A stretch of DNA of 63,011 bases from an uncultured Bacteroidales bacterium (lineage in GTDB: Bacteria; Bacteroidota; Bacteroidia; Bacteroidales; Bacteroidaceae), in NCBI GenBank assembly GCA_902779165.1, contig CACZAN010000023.1, positions 1 through 63,011 of the forward strand, given 5' to 3'. Below, in pieces: positions 50,790 to 59,037 of the stretch (position 1 is its first letter; each line of letters begins with the position of its first letter). A model generated the notes under the pieces. That model was not told where the DNA came from, did not search any database, and saw only the letters and a program-made list of their open reading frames with translations. The translations under genes were made by a program, and so were the position numbers.

Positions 50790-52592
50790 ATGAATACCGA
50801 GAAGATGAATATCTTCAGCCTGCTCGGCAACCTGTGGCCCTTCGTGAAGCCCTACCGGCTACTCATTGCAGCCACCATCACCCTGACCTTCATCGGTTCG
50901 CTGATGGCGCAGGTGAATGCCGTAGTGCTGGACAAAGCCGTAGACGCCATCAATGCCCTCATACAAACCGTGGACTTCGAGTGGGGCAGGGCAGCGGAGA
51001 TCCTGCTGGCTATCAGCGCCGTGCTCCTGGGCAAGGAAGTCCTCTCTGCCTTCATCACCTTCTTCCAGCGCTATTTCGGCCAGAAACTGCGTATCTATGT
51101 CAGCCGCGACCTCTCGCTGCAGGTCATCGACAAGATCCTGACCTTCCGCATGGCATTCTTCTCGGCAGAGGACAACGACACGGGCAAGCTCCAGTCGCGC
51201 ATCGACCGCGGCGTGATGAGCCTCAGTAACATGGTGAACAACTTCTTCATCGACATCCTGCCCCTCTTCACCAGCGCCGTACTCGCCCTCGTGCTGATGT
51301 TTGCCGCCAACGTCTATGTGGGCTTGGTGGCCCTCTGCATCGTGCCCGTCTATTTCTTCATCACCTATCGCCAGGCCAAGCGCATGAAAGGCGGCCGCCG
51401 CAGCATCTTCAGCAGCCATCAGGCCGTAAGCCAGGGGATATTGAATATCCTGGAGAGCATCAGCGTCATCAAGTCCTTCAACCGCGAGCAGATAGAAGCC
51501 GAGAAGCAGACCGCCGTGCAACAGGCCATGACCGACCAGCAGATGAGCACCCGCCGCTGGAGCTATCTCTACGATGGACTGAAGAGCTTCTTCGAGCAGA
51601 TAGGCACCGTGCTGATCATCATCCTCACCGCCTACCTCGTGCTCATCGACTATCCCGGAATGAGCATCGGAAAAATCATGTACCACGTCATGCTCTTCAG
51701 CAACGTGAGCGCCCCCATCCGCCAGCTCCACCGCATCTACGACGACATGAACGACGCCCTCATCTATGCCGAGGGATTCTTCGGCATCCTCCATGCACGC
51801 GGCGAAGTCGAGGACACCGGCAGCTATCATCCCTCCAGCGTGAAAGGCGATTTCGAACTCTGCGGCGTGGACTTCACCTACGGCAACGGCACCAAGGCCC
51901 TCACCGATGTCACCATGCGCATCATTCCCGGCAAGATAACCGCACTGGTGGGACTGAGCGGAGCCGGCAAGACCACCATCGTCAACCTGCTCGACAAGTT
52001 CTATCATCCCGATCAGGGCACCATCAAGCTCGACGGCGTGGAACTGAAGGAATGGGACACCCGCTGGCTGCGCGAGCACGTGGGACTGGTGCTGCAGAAG
52101 AACCACATCTTCCACGGAACCATCGAGGAAAATATCAAGTACGGCAACCCGCGGGCCACCCACGAGGAAGTCGTGGAAGCCGCCAAACAAGCCTACATCT
52201 ACGACCAGATCATGCAGCTGCCCAACCAGTTCCAGTCCCAGGCCCTGCAACTCAGCGGAGGCCAGCAGCAGCGCATAGCCATCGCCCGCATGTTCATCAA
52301 GAACCCGCCCATCATCTTCCTCGACGAACCCACCGCCAGCCTCGATGCCGTGGCCACCGAGCAAATCAAGGCCAGCATCGATGCCATCAAAGCAGGGCGC
52401 ACCGTCATCATCATCTCCCACAACATCGGACAGATCATCGATGCCGACCAGATCTATGTCCTCCAGAAAGGACACGTAGTGCAGAGCGGCACACCCGACG
52501 AAGTCTACAGCCAGGGAGGCCTCTACAAGGAAATCTTCGATGCCAGCGCACGCAGCATGAACGTAGATAAGATTGCCCACAGACTAAGCTGA
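50790..52592 (+). CDS. ABC exporter, fused permease and ATPase
   Basis: The 600-residue protein has six membrane helices (about 20-315) of a type I exporter. The nucleotide-binding domain (about 350-580) has Walker A GLSGAGKTT, the Q loop at LVLQKNH, signature LSGGQQQR, Walker B IIFLDEPTAS and the switch histidine in ISHNIGQ. It works as a homodimer, or as a heterodimer with a partner not seen here, to export lipids, peptides or drugs. The substrate cannot be predicted. The start might instead be at the ATG five codons in. Confidence 0.92.
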   Translation: MNTEKMNIFSLLGNLWPFVKPYRLLIAATITLTFIGSLMAQVNAVVLDKAVDAINALIQTVDFEWGRAAEILLAISAVLLGKEVLSAFITFFQRYFGQKLRIYVSRDLSLQVIDKILTFRMAFFSAEDNDTGKLQSRIDRGVMSLSNMVNNFFIDILPLFTSAVLALVLMFAANVYVGLVALCIVPVYFFITYRQAKRMKGGRRSIFSSHQAVSQGILNILESISVIKSFNREQIEAEKQTAVQQAMTDQQMSTRRWSYLYDGLKSFFEQIGTVLIIILTAYLVLIDYPGMSIGKIMYHVMLFSNVSAPIRQLHRIYDDMNDALIYAEGFFGILHARGEVEDTGSYHPSSVKGDFELCGVDFTYGNGTKALTDVTMRIIPGKITALVGLSGAGKTTIVNLLDKFYHPDQGTIKLDGVELKEWDTRWLREHVGLVLQKNHIFHGTIEENIKYGNPRATHEEVVEAAKQAYIYDQIMQLPNQFQSQALQLSGGQQQRIAIARMFIKNPPIIFLDEPTASLDAVATEQIKASIDAIKAGRTVIIISHNIGQIIDADQIYVLQKGHVVQSGTPDEVYSQGGLYKEIFDASARSMNVDKIAHRLS

Positions 52593-52655
52593 GTCCAGCA
52601 ACACCATGATTACGAGACAAGTAGACAGCGAATACCGAGTGAACCAGCACGCATC

Positions 52656-52904
52656 ATGATTACCAAGGACAGCATAGAAACCGCCTACAGCTTCCTCCAC
52701 CAGAAGCGTAACGTCTACATCCACTCCACCCTCGACTGGCAGCGAGACGACATCGAAGTCGCCATTGCCAGCTATGTCGACGACATGAGCCCCGAACTCT
52801 ATGCCGCCCTCTCCGCCGCCCGTCCCGACTTTCTGAGAGACCACCGCCACTTCTCAGAGGACATCACCGCCGCCGTCGACCGGTTAGAGCACCTTCTCTC
52901 CTGA
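52656..52904 (+). CDS. Small conserved-looking protein, unknown
   Basis: The 82-residue acidic, helical protein (MITKDSIETAYSFLHQKRNVY...) has no signal peptide and no recognised motif. It begins 63 bp after the ABC exporter and keeps the same G+C-rich codon use as its neighbours, so I treat it as a real gene of that unit. There is no basis for a function. Confidence 0.55.
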   Translation: MITKDSIETAYSFLHQKRNVYIHSTLDWQRDDIEVAIASYVDDMSPELYAALSAARPDFLRDHRHFSEDITAAVDRLEHLLS

Positions 52905-52974
52905 CTTCTTGATTGACACGAATTACCATAATATCTCGTAATATACCTATCCCATTGTTCCGTCTTTAATTGTG

Positions 52975-53026
52975 CGCTCGGCGCCCTGCGACGCTTCACA
53001 CTTCAAGCGCTCGAACTTGTTCGCTT
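52975..53026 (-). repeat. Two adjacent copies of the hairpin family
   Basis: On the minus strand 53008-53026 reads AAGCGAACAAGTTCGAGCG. 52975-52996 has the same flanks around GTCGCAGGGCGC. A TTGAAGTGTGAAGCG-type linker joins them, as in the block at 15152-15266. The rest of 52905-53186 holds a tandem 'caattatcaattctcaatt' word and nothing else I can identify. Confidence 0.6.
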
Positions 53027-53186
53027 CACACTTGAAGAATTATACATTCTCAATTATCAATTCTCAATTATTGAACTTTTTCTCCATTTTTCTTTGCCGA
53101 ATCATGAGAAATAGTTACTTGATTAACCCTCAGATAAATGTTGATGCCTATGGGCTGAGATAGAGGGATAAGGACATAAGGAAACT

Positions 53187-53218
53187 CCCCGCCGCAGACT
53201 TCAAAACCTGCAGCGGGG
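53187..53218 (-). terminator. Probable terminator of the primase-type operon
   Basis: CCCCGCCGCAG (53187-53197) pairs with CTGCAGCGGGG (53208-53218) with one mismatch. It lies 75 bp beyond the last stop of the minus-strand operon. The T run after it is weak (AGTTTCCTT). Confidence 0.5.
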
Positions 53219-53252
53219 ATTCTCTTATTCGTCATCTTGTTGAAAAAACAAA

Positions 53253-53274
53253 TGCACTTTGCACATTTGCACAT
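53253..53274. repeat. 22-bp word, left copy beside the cassette
   Basis: This 22-bp sequence (TGCACTTTGCAC then ATTTGCACAT) is repeated exactly at 62186-62207 and, inverted, at 62032-62053. The direct copies enclose about 8.9 kb containing the whole primase/restriction cassette. Confidence 0.7.
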
Positions 53275-53292
53275 TCTTCGCTGTGCCTTTGA

Positions 53293-55272
53293 CTACATCA
53301 GTTTGCGGAACTTGCCTTTGTCTTCGCCCTTGGTGATTTTCTGCGCCATACCGTCAGCCTGAAGGCGGCGGATCTTGCTGTTGATACTGTTCGTGTTACC
53401 CTCGTAACCAAAGCAGATATCGATGTCGTGAGCTGTGAAGATTGTGGGTAGGCGACGAAAACCGACAATGGTCTTCTGCTGAAGGCTGTGCTTCGCTGCT
53501 TGTTCCGTCTGACGGTTCTCGTAGAGTTCTTCTCCTGTGGCGAGGAAGAAATGCTGTTGAAAGGCGAAGTGGGCGTTGACGATGAGCAATGCCAACTGGC
53601 GGTCGTACTTATCTGTCTGGAAGTCCGGACCGCACTTCCAACGTCCGTCGGCATCCTGCACCATCTGATTCCAGTGGCGGACGACGATGAAGGGGAGTGC
53701 GTAGTTCATTCCGTGCCAGTAGGGACGCTTTACCAGGTCTTCCATGGCCTTGGAACCGTTCTCCTTGGCATCGGCCATGCGGCGCGCTGTCCAGTCGGTG
53801 AGAATCGTGTCGATGTCCTTGCAAGGAATTTCTCCCTTAGTGCCATCGAGTTGGTAGGCTATCTGACGGAGTGCTTCGTCGCGCTGGCGGTCTTCTTCAG
53901 TATAATCACGCGCCTCGCGCATCTCGAAATTGCTGTCACCAAGGGGTACGGCGGTGATGCGGAACAACAACCCTCGCGCAAAGTTGAAGGTCGTATTCTG
54001 CTTGGCCAAGGCGTCTTCGGTGCCGCTGTACAGGGCATTGAAGTGAACGTCGTACTCGCCCACTATCGAGCTGGAAGTTTTGAGGTAAGCGCCATCGGGT
54101 TCGTTATGGAAGCCCTTCAGGAACAGCTTTTCGATGTCCATGTATGATTTTCGCATCTGGGCGAGAAGGTTATCGAGTTCTGGGTTAAACTGGCTGACAT
54201 GGAGTGGCCACGCTTCGCCATCAATATCCTCGACTGCATTGTATTCCGCCTCGCGAACGGCGGCAGCCGAAGTCTCAGAAGGCATACAACGAAAGATTCC
54301 CTTCGGACGCGGTGTTTTGTTCTTCTCGCCGCCCGACTTCTGATCGCGCTCCTGATTCCACGCGTTGAGGGCCTTAATTTGTGCCTCGTCAGACTTCTTG
54401 ACGGGCTCCATTAACAATTTGTAGAGCTGGACTGCGATGTGCTTGCCACTGCCCGAGCGACCTATCAGCTCCAAGATGCTATTGAGGCGGCACTTGCGCC
54501 CAGGTTCCATGCCAGAGCGATACCAGCAGCGAGTCATCAACGTCATCAAGAAGGCACCTGCAACGAAGAGAGCGGCGATGTAATGACGACGCTTCAGACG
54601 ATGGCACAGCAATTTCAGCAACGGGAACTGCGGGAACAGCTTCTCCACCTCTTTACCTATACGTTCCAGCGTTTGGAGGATGTTGTCTTGAATAGCGTCT
54701 GCCAATCCCAACGCCTTGTTGTGGGCTTCGCGCACCAGCACGCTGTACTTGCGCCCTGCCACCGCTTCCACGGCCTTGCGCATCTCCTTCGATGGCTGCG
54801 GGTCGCTGAAGTTCTCGCTCTCGCGTTTGTGAAGGCGCTTCTGTGCAGCATCTACGATGCGGTCTATCTCTTCTTGACCGCGCTCGCAGATGATTTCCTC
54901 CACGAACTTCTGCTGTTGCAGCACGTGACGTGTGAGGGTTACATTGCCGTCAAGCAGGATGAGCATGTCGCCGCACAGCTTCAAGGCAAAATTGTGGCGA
55001 GAGCCTGCGGGGACGCCGTTGGGCAGCATGGCGTTGATGATGTCCTGCACTTCGCAGCCGAACACCTTCACGGTCTTCAAGTCCTGCGGCAGGGCACTCT
55101 CTGCCAGCTCCTTGGCTGCCTCGGCATCCTCGGTGGCGGTTACAGAGACAGGATTCTCGTCCTTGTCAAAATGGTTCTCGGGATGGGTGGGGCCGCAATT
55201 TCCCACACCCTGGCGGTAGGACTCGCCGAACTGGCGGTCGAACTCGTTGTCAAAAAGTTCTTTTTCTTCCAT
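53293..55272 (-). CDS. DUF3987-like P-loop protein, primase-helicase partner
   Basis: The 659-residue protein has an acidic N-terminal part (about 1-190). A helical segment (about 215-245) precedes an ATPase-like domain whose Walker A is GRSGSGKH (about 268-275). The usual Ser/Thr after the lysine is His. Features of DUF3987 helicase-like proteins follow: ELDNLLAQMRKSYMD (about 365), NALYSGTEDALAKQ (about 410) and FARGLLFRITAVP (about 427). The C-terminal 60 residues look like a winged helix. It is the last gene of a tight operon, 20 bp after the BT4734-like gene. This pair is commonly found together in Bacteroidales. A DNA-replication role is likely but unproven. Confidence 0.65.
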   Translation of the reverse strand: MEEKELFDNEFDRQFGESYRQGVGNCGPTHPENHFDKDENPVSVTATEDAEAAKELAESALPQDLKTVKVFGCEVQDIINAMLPNGVPAGSRHNFALKLCGDMLILLDGNVTLTRHVLQQQKFVEEIICERGQEEIDRIVDAAQKRLHKRESENFSDPQPSKEMRKAVEAVAGRKYSVLVREAHNKALGLADAIQDNILQTLERIGKEVEKLFPQFPLLKLLCHRLKRRHYIAALFVAGAFLMTLMTRCWYRSGMEPGRKCRLNSILELIGRSGSGKHIAVQLYKLLMEPVKKSDEAQIKALNAWNQERDQKSGGEKNKTPRPKGIFRCMPSETSAAAVREAEYNAVEDIDGEAWPLHVSQFNPELDNLLAQMRKSYMDIEKLFLKGFHNEPDGAYLKTSSSIVGEYDVHFNALYSGTEDALAKQNTTFNFARGLLFRITAVPLGDSNFEMREARDYTEEDRQRDEALRQIAYQLDGTKGEIPCKDIDTILTDWTARRMADAKENGSKAMEDLVKRPYWHGMNYALPFIVVRHWNQMVQDADGRWKCGPDFQTDKYDRQLALLIVNAHFAFQQHFFLATGEELYENRQTEQAAKHSLQQKTIVGFRRLPTIFTAHDIDICFGYEGNTNSINSKIRRLQADGMAQKITKGEDKGKFRKLM

Positions 55273-55292
55273 TTTATTTGAACTTTAATAAA

Positions 55293-56069
55293 TTAATAAA
55301 AGGGTTGATTAAAAAAATTTTCTTCATCGATAAAATAAATATCCTCGCGGCAAGGGGCATAGCTGATGCGGCAGGCGTCGATGCAGCTGTCATCCACCAC
55401 AGGCTTTCCCGTCGTGCCGCGTACGCCCAGCAGGTTCAAGTCGCGGGCGAGGCAAATCTGGTTGTCGGAAATGTTTCCGAGCTCCAAGCGCCATTCTGCC
55501 ACCAAGCGAAGACCTTCGCCGGAGCTGGTCTTGTGGGCCAGACGGATGCGCCACGGGAAGCCTGCCACCTGCGTGCGCTGGAACACCTCGTAGGGGTCCA
55601 TAGGCAAATGGTCGCCGTCGAACATAAAGAGACCGCTCAGATGAATGCCCTCCAACTTACGGCGGCGGCGCTTCACGGGCTTGCCCTCTGCATCCAGAAC
55701 GGGGTTGTTCAGTTTGTCCAGCACGGGCAACGGGTCGAAACTGCGGGCACCGAAGACGAAGCACGGCAACCACATCTTCAGGTCGTTCGTCCACGTCAGC
55801 AACTTCTCGGGCATGCTCTTCTGGCGGAATGCCGCACCCGCACGGGGCTTGACCTCCTGCTTAAGGCAGAACTGCTGGAAGTCGCTGCGGCGTGTCCAGG
55901 GCGTGAGATCCAGCCCCTTTGCCACAGCCTCGGCCACAGCACGACGGGTAGCAATCTTCCAGGCCACGGCACCGCTGTCCACTGTCTCGTTAAACAATGC
56001 GAGGGTGCAGGGCACAATCTCGCCATTGAATTGGTTCGACTGAAATACGAAGCGATAATTCTGTTCCAT
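55293..56069 (-). CDS. BT4734/VirE-N-like primase-type protein
   Basis: The 258-residue protein resembles the BT4734/BF3469 or 'VirE N-terminal' family. The core reads LFMFDGDHLPMDPYEVFQRT (about 146-165) followed by RIRLAHKTSSGEGLRLVAEWR (about 175-195), which supplies the acidic pair and the basic strand of a primase-polymerase-like fold. Its neighbour is the DUF3987-like protein, the usual partner. The start lies 11 bp after the preceding gene. Catalysis is inferred from the family and has not been shown. Confidence 0.65.
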   Translation of the reverse strand: MEQNYRFVFQSNQFNGEIVPCTLALFNETVDSGAVAWKIATRRAVAEAVAKGLDLTPWTRRSDFQQFCLKQEVKPRAGAAFRQKSMPEKLLTWTNDLKMWLPCFVFGARSFDPLPVLDKLNNPVLDAEGKPVKRRRRKLEGIHLSGLFMFDGDHLPMDPYEVFQRTQVAGFPWRIRLAHKTSSGEGLRLVAEWRLELGNISDNQICLARDLNLLGVRGTTGKPVVDDSCIDACRISYAPCREDIYFIDEENFFNQPFY

Positions 56070-56080
56070 ACGCGCGTTCC

Positions 56081-56638
56081 TTATTTATTATTAATAGTGG
56101 GGTTAATTAGCTCCGAGCGGTGGCGGCCCACGCAAACATTCATCTGCGCCTGCGCCTGCAACAGCATACGCTCTATCTGAGGGCCGCAGGGCAGCGTGGC
56201 GAGTATCTTCACTTCGCCGGCGGCGGTATCCAACCAAATCTGCAAGCCTGCGCCGTTGTCCAGCAGCATTCGCCCTTCCAGCCCTTCGGGCAGCGTAGGC
56301 TTCTGTTTCTGCTCGCTTTCGGTCAGGAACGTGAACTGCTCGAACAGTGCGGCAACGGGGTCGGCGCAGTCCTTGGCATCGACGTTCAAGTGCAGGCTAT
56401 AGGAGCTTTCCTTTTCGCCTTCGGAGCGGTAGAAACTGCTGCCGCCCAGCTGTTTCAGCATGGTGCGATTGCTGGGCTTCGACCCCACGGGGATAAATTC
56501 GCGGTAGCCATTCGACCACTCATTCAGTTTGCCCCGCGTCGTCATGTCCGGCTTCGTCTTCGGACGGCTGATGTAGGAAGCCAAGTCCCCGCTTGGCAGG
56601 GACTGGGCTGTTGTTGTGTTTTGTTTCTTAGTACTCAT
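56081..56638 (-). CDS. Unknown protein of the primase-type operon
   Basis: The 185-residue protein has a polar, probably disordered N-terminus (about 1-45) and then a compact region with alternating strands (about 60-165), ending near IERMLLQAQAQMNVCVGRHR. I do not recognise it. It is packed between two other unrecognised or replication-type genes with gaps of 10-11 bp, so it belongs to the same transcript. Confidence 0.6.
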   Translation of the reverse strand: MSTKKQNTTTAQSLPSGDLASYISRPKTKPDMTTRGKLNEWSNGYREFIPVGSKPSNRTMLKQLGGSSFYRSEGEKESSYSLHLNVDAKDCADPVAALFEQFTFLTESEQKQKPTLPEGLEGRMLLDNGAGLQIWLDTAAGEVKILATLPCGPQIERMLLQAQAQMNVCVGRHRSELINPTINNK

Positions 56639-56648
56639 ACCTTATTTA

Positions 56649-57233
56649 TTATATAATGGTGAATTTCATTCCAAGACGCTCCAGGAAGTCGAAGTAGCGC
56701 AAGGCCCACGCCTCAGCATCCTCCTTGCTCTCGAAGCCGTCTACGTCAAACAACTCCTCATTGCAGTTGCCAACAGCGTAGCACCACACTGAAATCTTTC
56801 CCTTGCGGTAGCTGTCTTTCGGGTTCTCAAACACCCGCAGTTCCAACGTCAATGCTTCGTCCTCGACATCCAGCGTGACTCCCAGACGGCGCAGGGACTC
56901 GCACCGTCTTCGCAGAACCACATCGACATCGCACTCGGGCAACTCCAAGGACTTGCCGAGCATCTGGGCCAACGCCAGCGCACCTACTTTGCCACCCGCC
57001 TCGCAGAGGAACGTATATTCAGTAGGCTCTCCACCGAAGTAGTCCTCCAATGGCTGCAGCGCCTCGCCCGGTGTCGTCACCCACCACTTGTCGCCAAGGA
57101 ATGTTACTCGTAATGCCCATCCAGAATATTCTTCGTAAACAACTGCCTGGAACTCTCTGTTCTTCTCTCCACACCTTACTAAACCTTCCAGTGTGGGGCC
57201 GCACGTAGCGGACTTTTGTTTTTTCTTTGCCAT
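56649..57233 (-). CDS. Unknown protein, first gene of the primase-type operon
   Basis: From the ATG at 57233 (MAKKKQKSATCG, 194 residues) the protein is acidic with a basic N-terminal tip. It contains a WALRVTFLGDKWWVTTPGEAL segment (about 37-57) and a C-terminal stretch GFESKEDAEAWALRYFDFLERLG that looks like a helix-rich cap. I find no known domain. It is separated from the upstream genes by a terminator, so it needs its own promoter, which I could not place. Confidence 0.6.
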   Translation of the reverse strand: MAKKKQKSATCGPTLEGLVRCGEKNREFQAVVYEEYSGWALRVTFLGDKWWVTTPGEALQPLEDYFGGEPTEYTFLCEAGGKVGALALAQMLGKSLELPECDVDVVLRRRCESLRRLGVTLDVEDEALTLELRVFENPKDSYRKGKISVWCYAVGNCNEELFDVDGFESKEDAEAWALRYFDFLERLGMKFTII

Positions 57234-57264
57234 ATCGTTTGAGATTTTGGTCACCCTTTACGGC

Positions 57265-57300
57265 AAAAAAGACGACGCAGAAGAATCCACGTCGTCTTTT
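57265..57300 (-). terminator. Intrinsic terminator between the restriction unit and the primase unit
   Basis: AAAAGACGACG (57267-57277) and CGTCGTCTTTT (57290-57300) pair perfectly over a 12-nt loop. On the minus strand the stem is followed by TTTTTTG. Two more GTCGTCTTT copies lie at 57381-57390 and 57402-57410. The stop splits the minus-strand genes into two transcripts. Confidence 0.75.
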
Positions 57301-57408
57301 GAGTGTTCACGAATAGCGCAAGTGTCTATCGCTCAGCCCATTCTATTTGTGCGAATACCCTCAATTTCTATTTCTGCATCGTCGTCTTTTCAGTTTTTTG
57401 TGTCGTCT

Positions 57409-58266
57409 TTATTCGAACGCGTCTGATACATCAAGACCATCCTGGAATTTTTCCCAAGCATTTTTTTCCTTATTCTGTCGTCCATATTCCATGCGTTTCT
57501 CCTCTGCTTCCACAAACTTCTGATAGTTTGGGCTGGGGTTAGCTGGGTTCAGCAACTCTACGATATCTATAAGGTCTTGAGTTATGTTCTCAGGGTTGTG
57601 CGCTTTGCGCAAATCCTCAGGGTCGAAGAGCGTGGGGTCATCTTTCGTGCTGGCCTTACCGTTGACAAAAACCGATGATGCTATTTGCCATGCTTCGCCA
57701 TCGTTTTTGAATACAATATACCCTCTCCGTTTCCATTCGATGATGATGTAGTGCAGTTCGCGAGCATCGCTAAGCCACCACACGTATGATGTAGTATTTC
57801 CCTCTGTAAAACAATTAATAAAGTCTCTCTTATCCGTCTTTATTTTCAGCAATCCGCCATCAGTCTCCGACTTTGACAGGAAATCGTAAAGGTCGCTTAT
57901 CTGCGCCATACGGAATGGGTCTCCACCTTTCTTGATAACAGGAAATGCCTGATGCATACCACCCGCCAACTTCTTTTCCCTTGTTTCTTTGGGCTTGCTG
58001 TTGACAGGGTCAGCAGCACCTTCTTCCCTATAAGGAGCGTATTTGTATGGTAATGCTATTTTATTTATTCTTTTTTCAACGTCTCTTCCTAGTTTTGTGT
58101 CATCATGTTCTTTAGCAATTTTTCCCAATGCATATAGAGAAAGGAATGCAGATTCAGAACACCCGTTGGCTATTTTTTTATCAATTATAGCCAAAGCCTT
58201 CTCTGGAGTTACTATATCCCCAGAGAAATCGTCCTGAACATATTCTACACCCTTTTTCTTAGGCAT
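57409..58266 (-). CDS. Unknown protein linked to the MmeI-like enzyme (gene 3)
   Basis: The 285-residue protein has a basic start (MPKKKGVEYVQDDFSG), a helical stretch with a TPEKALAIIDKKI element (about 20-32), and a long middle with aromatic-rich strands (about 155-200, YVWWLSDARELHYIIIEWKRRGYIVF). I do not recognise it. It starts 2 bp after the preceding gene and ends just before the terminator. Codon use is clearly more A/T-rich than in the genes left of 57 kb. Confidence 0.6.
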   Translation of the reverse strand: MPKKKGVEYVQDDFSGDIVTPEKALAIIDKKIANGCSESAFLSLYALGKIAKEHDDTKLGRDVEKRINKIALPYKYAPYREEGAADPVNSKPKETREKKLAGGMHQAFPVIKKGGDPFRMAQISDLYDFLSKSETDGGLLKIKTDKRDFINCFTEGNTTSYVWWLSDARELHYIIIEWKRRGYIVFKNDGEAWQIASSVFVNGKASTKDDPTLFDPEDLRKAHNPENITQDLIDIVELLNPANPSPNYQKFVEAEEKRMEYGRQNKEKNAWEKFQDGLDVSDAFE

Positions 58267-58268
58267 TG

Positions 58269-59027
58269 TTATTTTTCTTCCTCGTTTTCAGAAATTAGCC
58301 CCAATGCTCCGTCGGGAGTAACTCCGAACTTTCTTTTTGAGAATTTGTTCATTTCATCAACTATTGGCTGAAGAAAATCCTCTTCAGTGGTATATTCAAG
58401 ATTCCACCATTTATATTTTCCATTGAGAATCATAATCATTTTATATTGCCACACCTGACCCAATAGTCTATCTGCCATTTCCTCAATACAAGGAAGATAA
58501 ACTGTATTTAGTGCTAAGATATCATCGCGGTCGGAACGTAGCATAAAAAAATCTGGGTCCCAGTCACCGTTATAAGACTGAAGATGAATTATATGCTTCG
58601 TTTGAGGAGGGGGGGCAATCTCTACGCCCAAATCAAGTAGATCCCTCAAGGAGTCGATATGAGGGTCTGCACGCTGAGAGGTCCTAGCGATATCTTCCCA
58701 CAGAAAATCTATAAATTCTTGCCATTCAAGATGGGAATCGGATAGACAAATGGTACTGACATCACGTAATTCGACACGATTCCAGACAACGCCCTCCATG
58801 AAAACCTTGCTAAACAAATGCTTGTCTTTCGGTGCTCTTTCTTTGCTGCCATAGGTTACAACGGGATAACTATGAGTTTCCACCTTAAAAGGTTGGTCTT
58901 TATCCCCTTTTAACTGACTCGTAGCAATTAGAGTACCTATCTGCATTCCAACATCTTTACCATATTTTATAATCTGGTACGGCGGTTGCAGCGGTACGTA
59001 AGTGGTGCTTACAATCTTATTATCCAT
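58269..59027 (-). CDS. Unknown protein linked to the MmeI-like enzyme (gene 2)
   Basis: The 252-residue acidic protein has no signal or membrane segment. Distinctive parts are YGSKERAPKDKHLFSKVFMEGVVWNRVELRDVSTICLSD (split near residue 75) and a tryptophan-rich end, VWQYKMIMILNGKYKWWNLEYTTEEDF. No known family comes to mind. It lies 10 bp after the restriction-modification gene and 2 bp before gene 3, and shares their low G+C, so the three probably arrived and work together. Confidence 0.6.
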   Translation of the reverse strand: MDNKIVSTTYVPLQPPYQIIKYGKDVGMQIGTLIATSQLKGDKDQPFKVETHSYPVVTYGSKERAPKDKHLFSKVFMEGVVWNRVELRDVSTICLSDSHLEWQEFIDFLWEDIARTSQRADPHIDSLRDLLDLGVEIAPPPQTKHIIHLQSYNGDWDPDFFMLRSDRDDILALNTVYLPCIEEMADRLLGQVWQYKMIMILNGKYKWWNLEYTTEEDFLQPIVDEMNKFSKRKFGVTPDGALGLISENEEEK

Positions 59028-59037
59028 AACTGTCTTA

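Noticed and set aside
50859-52580. A 573-codon open frame on the minus strand
   Set aside because: It is antisense to the ABC exporter, with runs of His/Asp/Glu/Ala and no motif. The plus-strand gene has every ABC signature.
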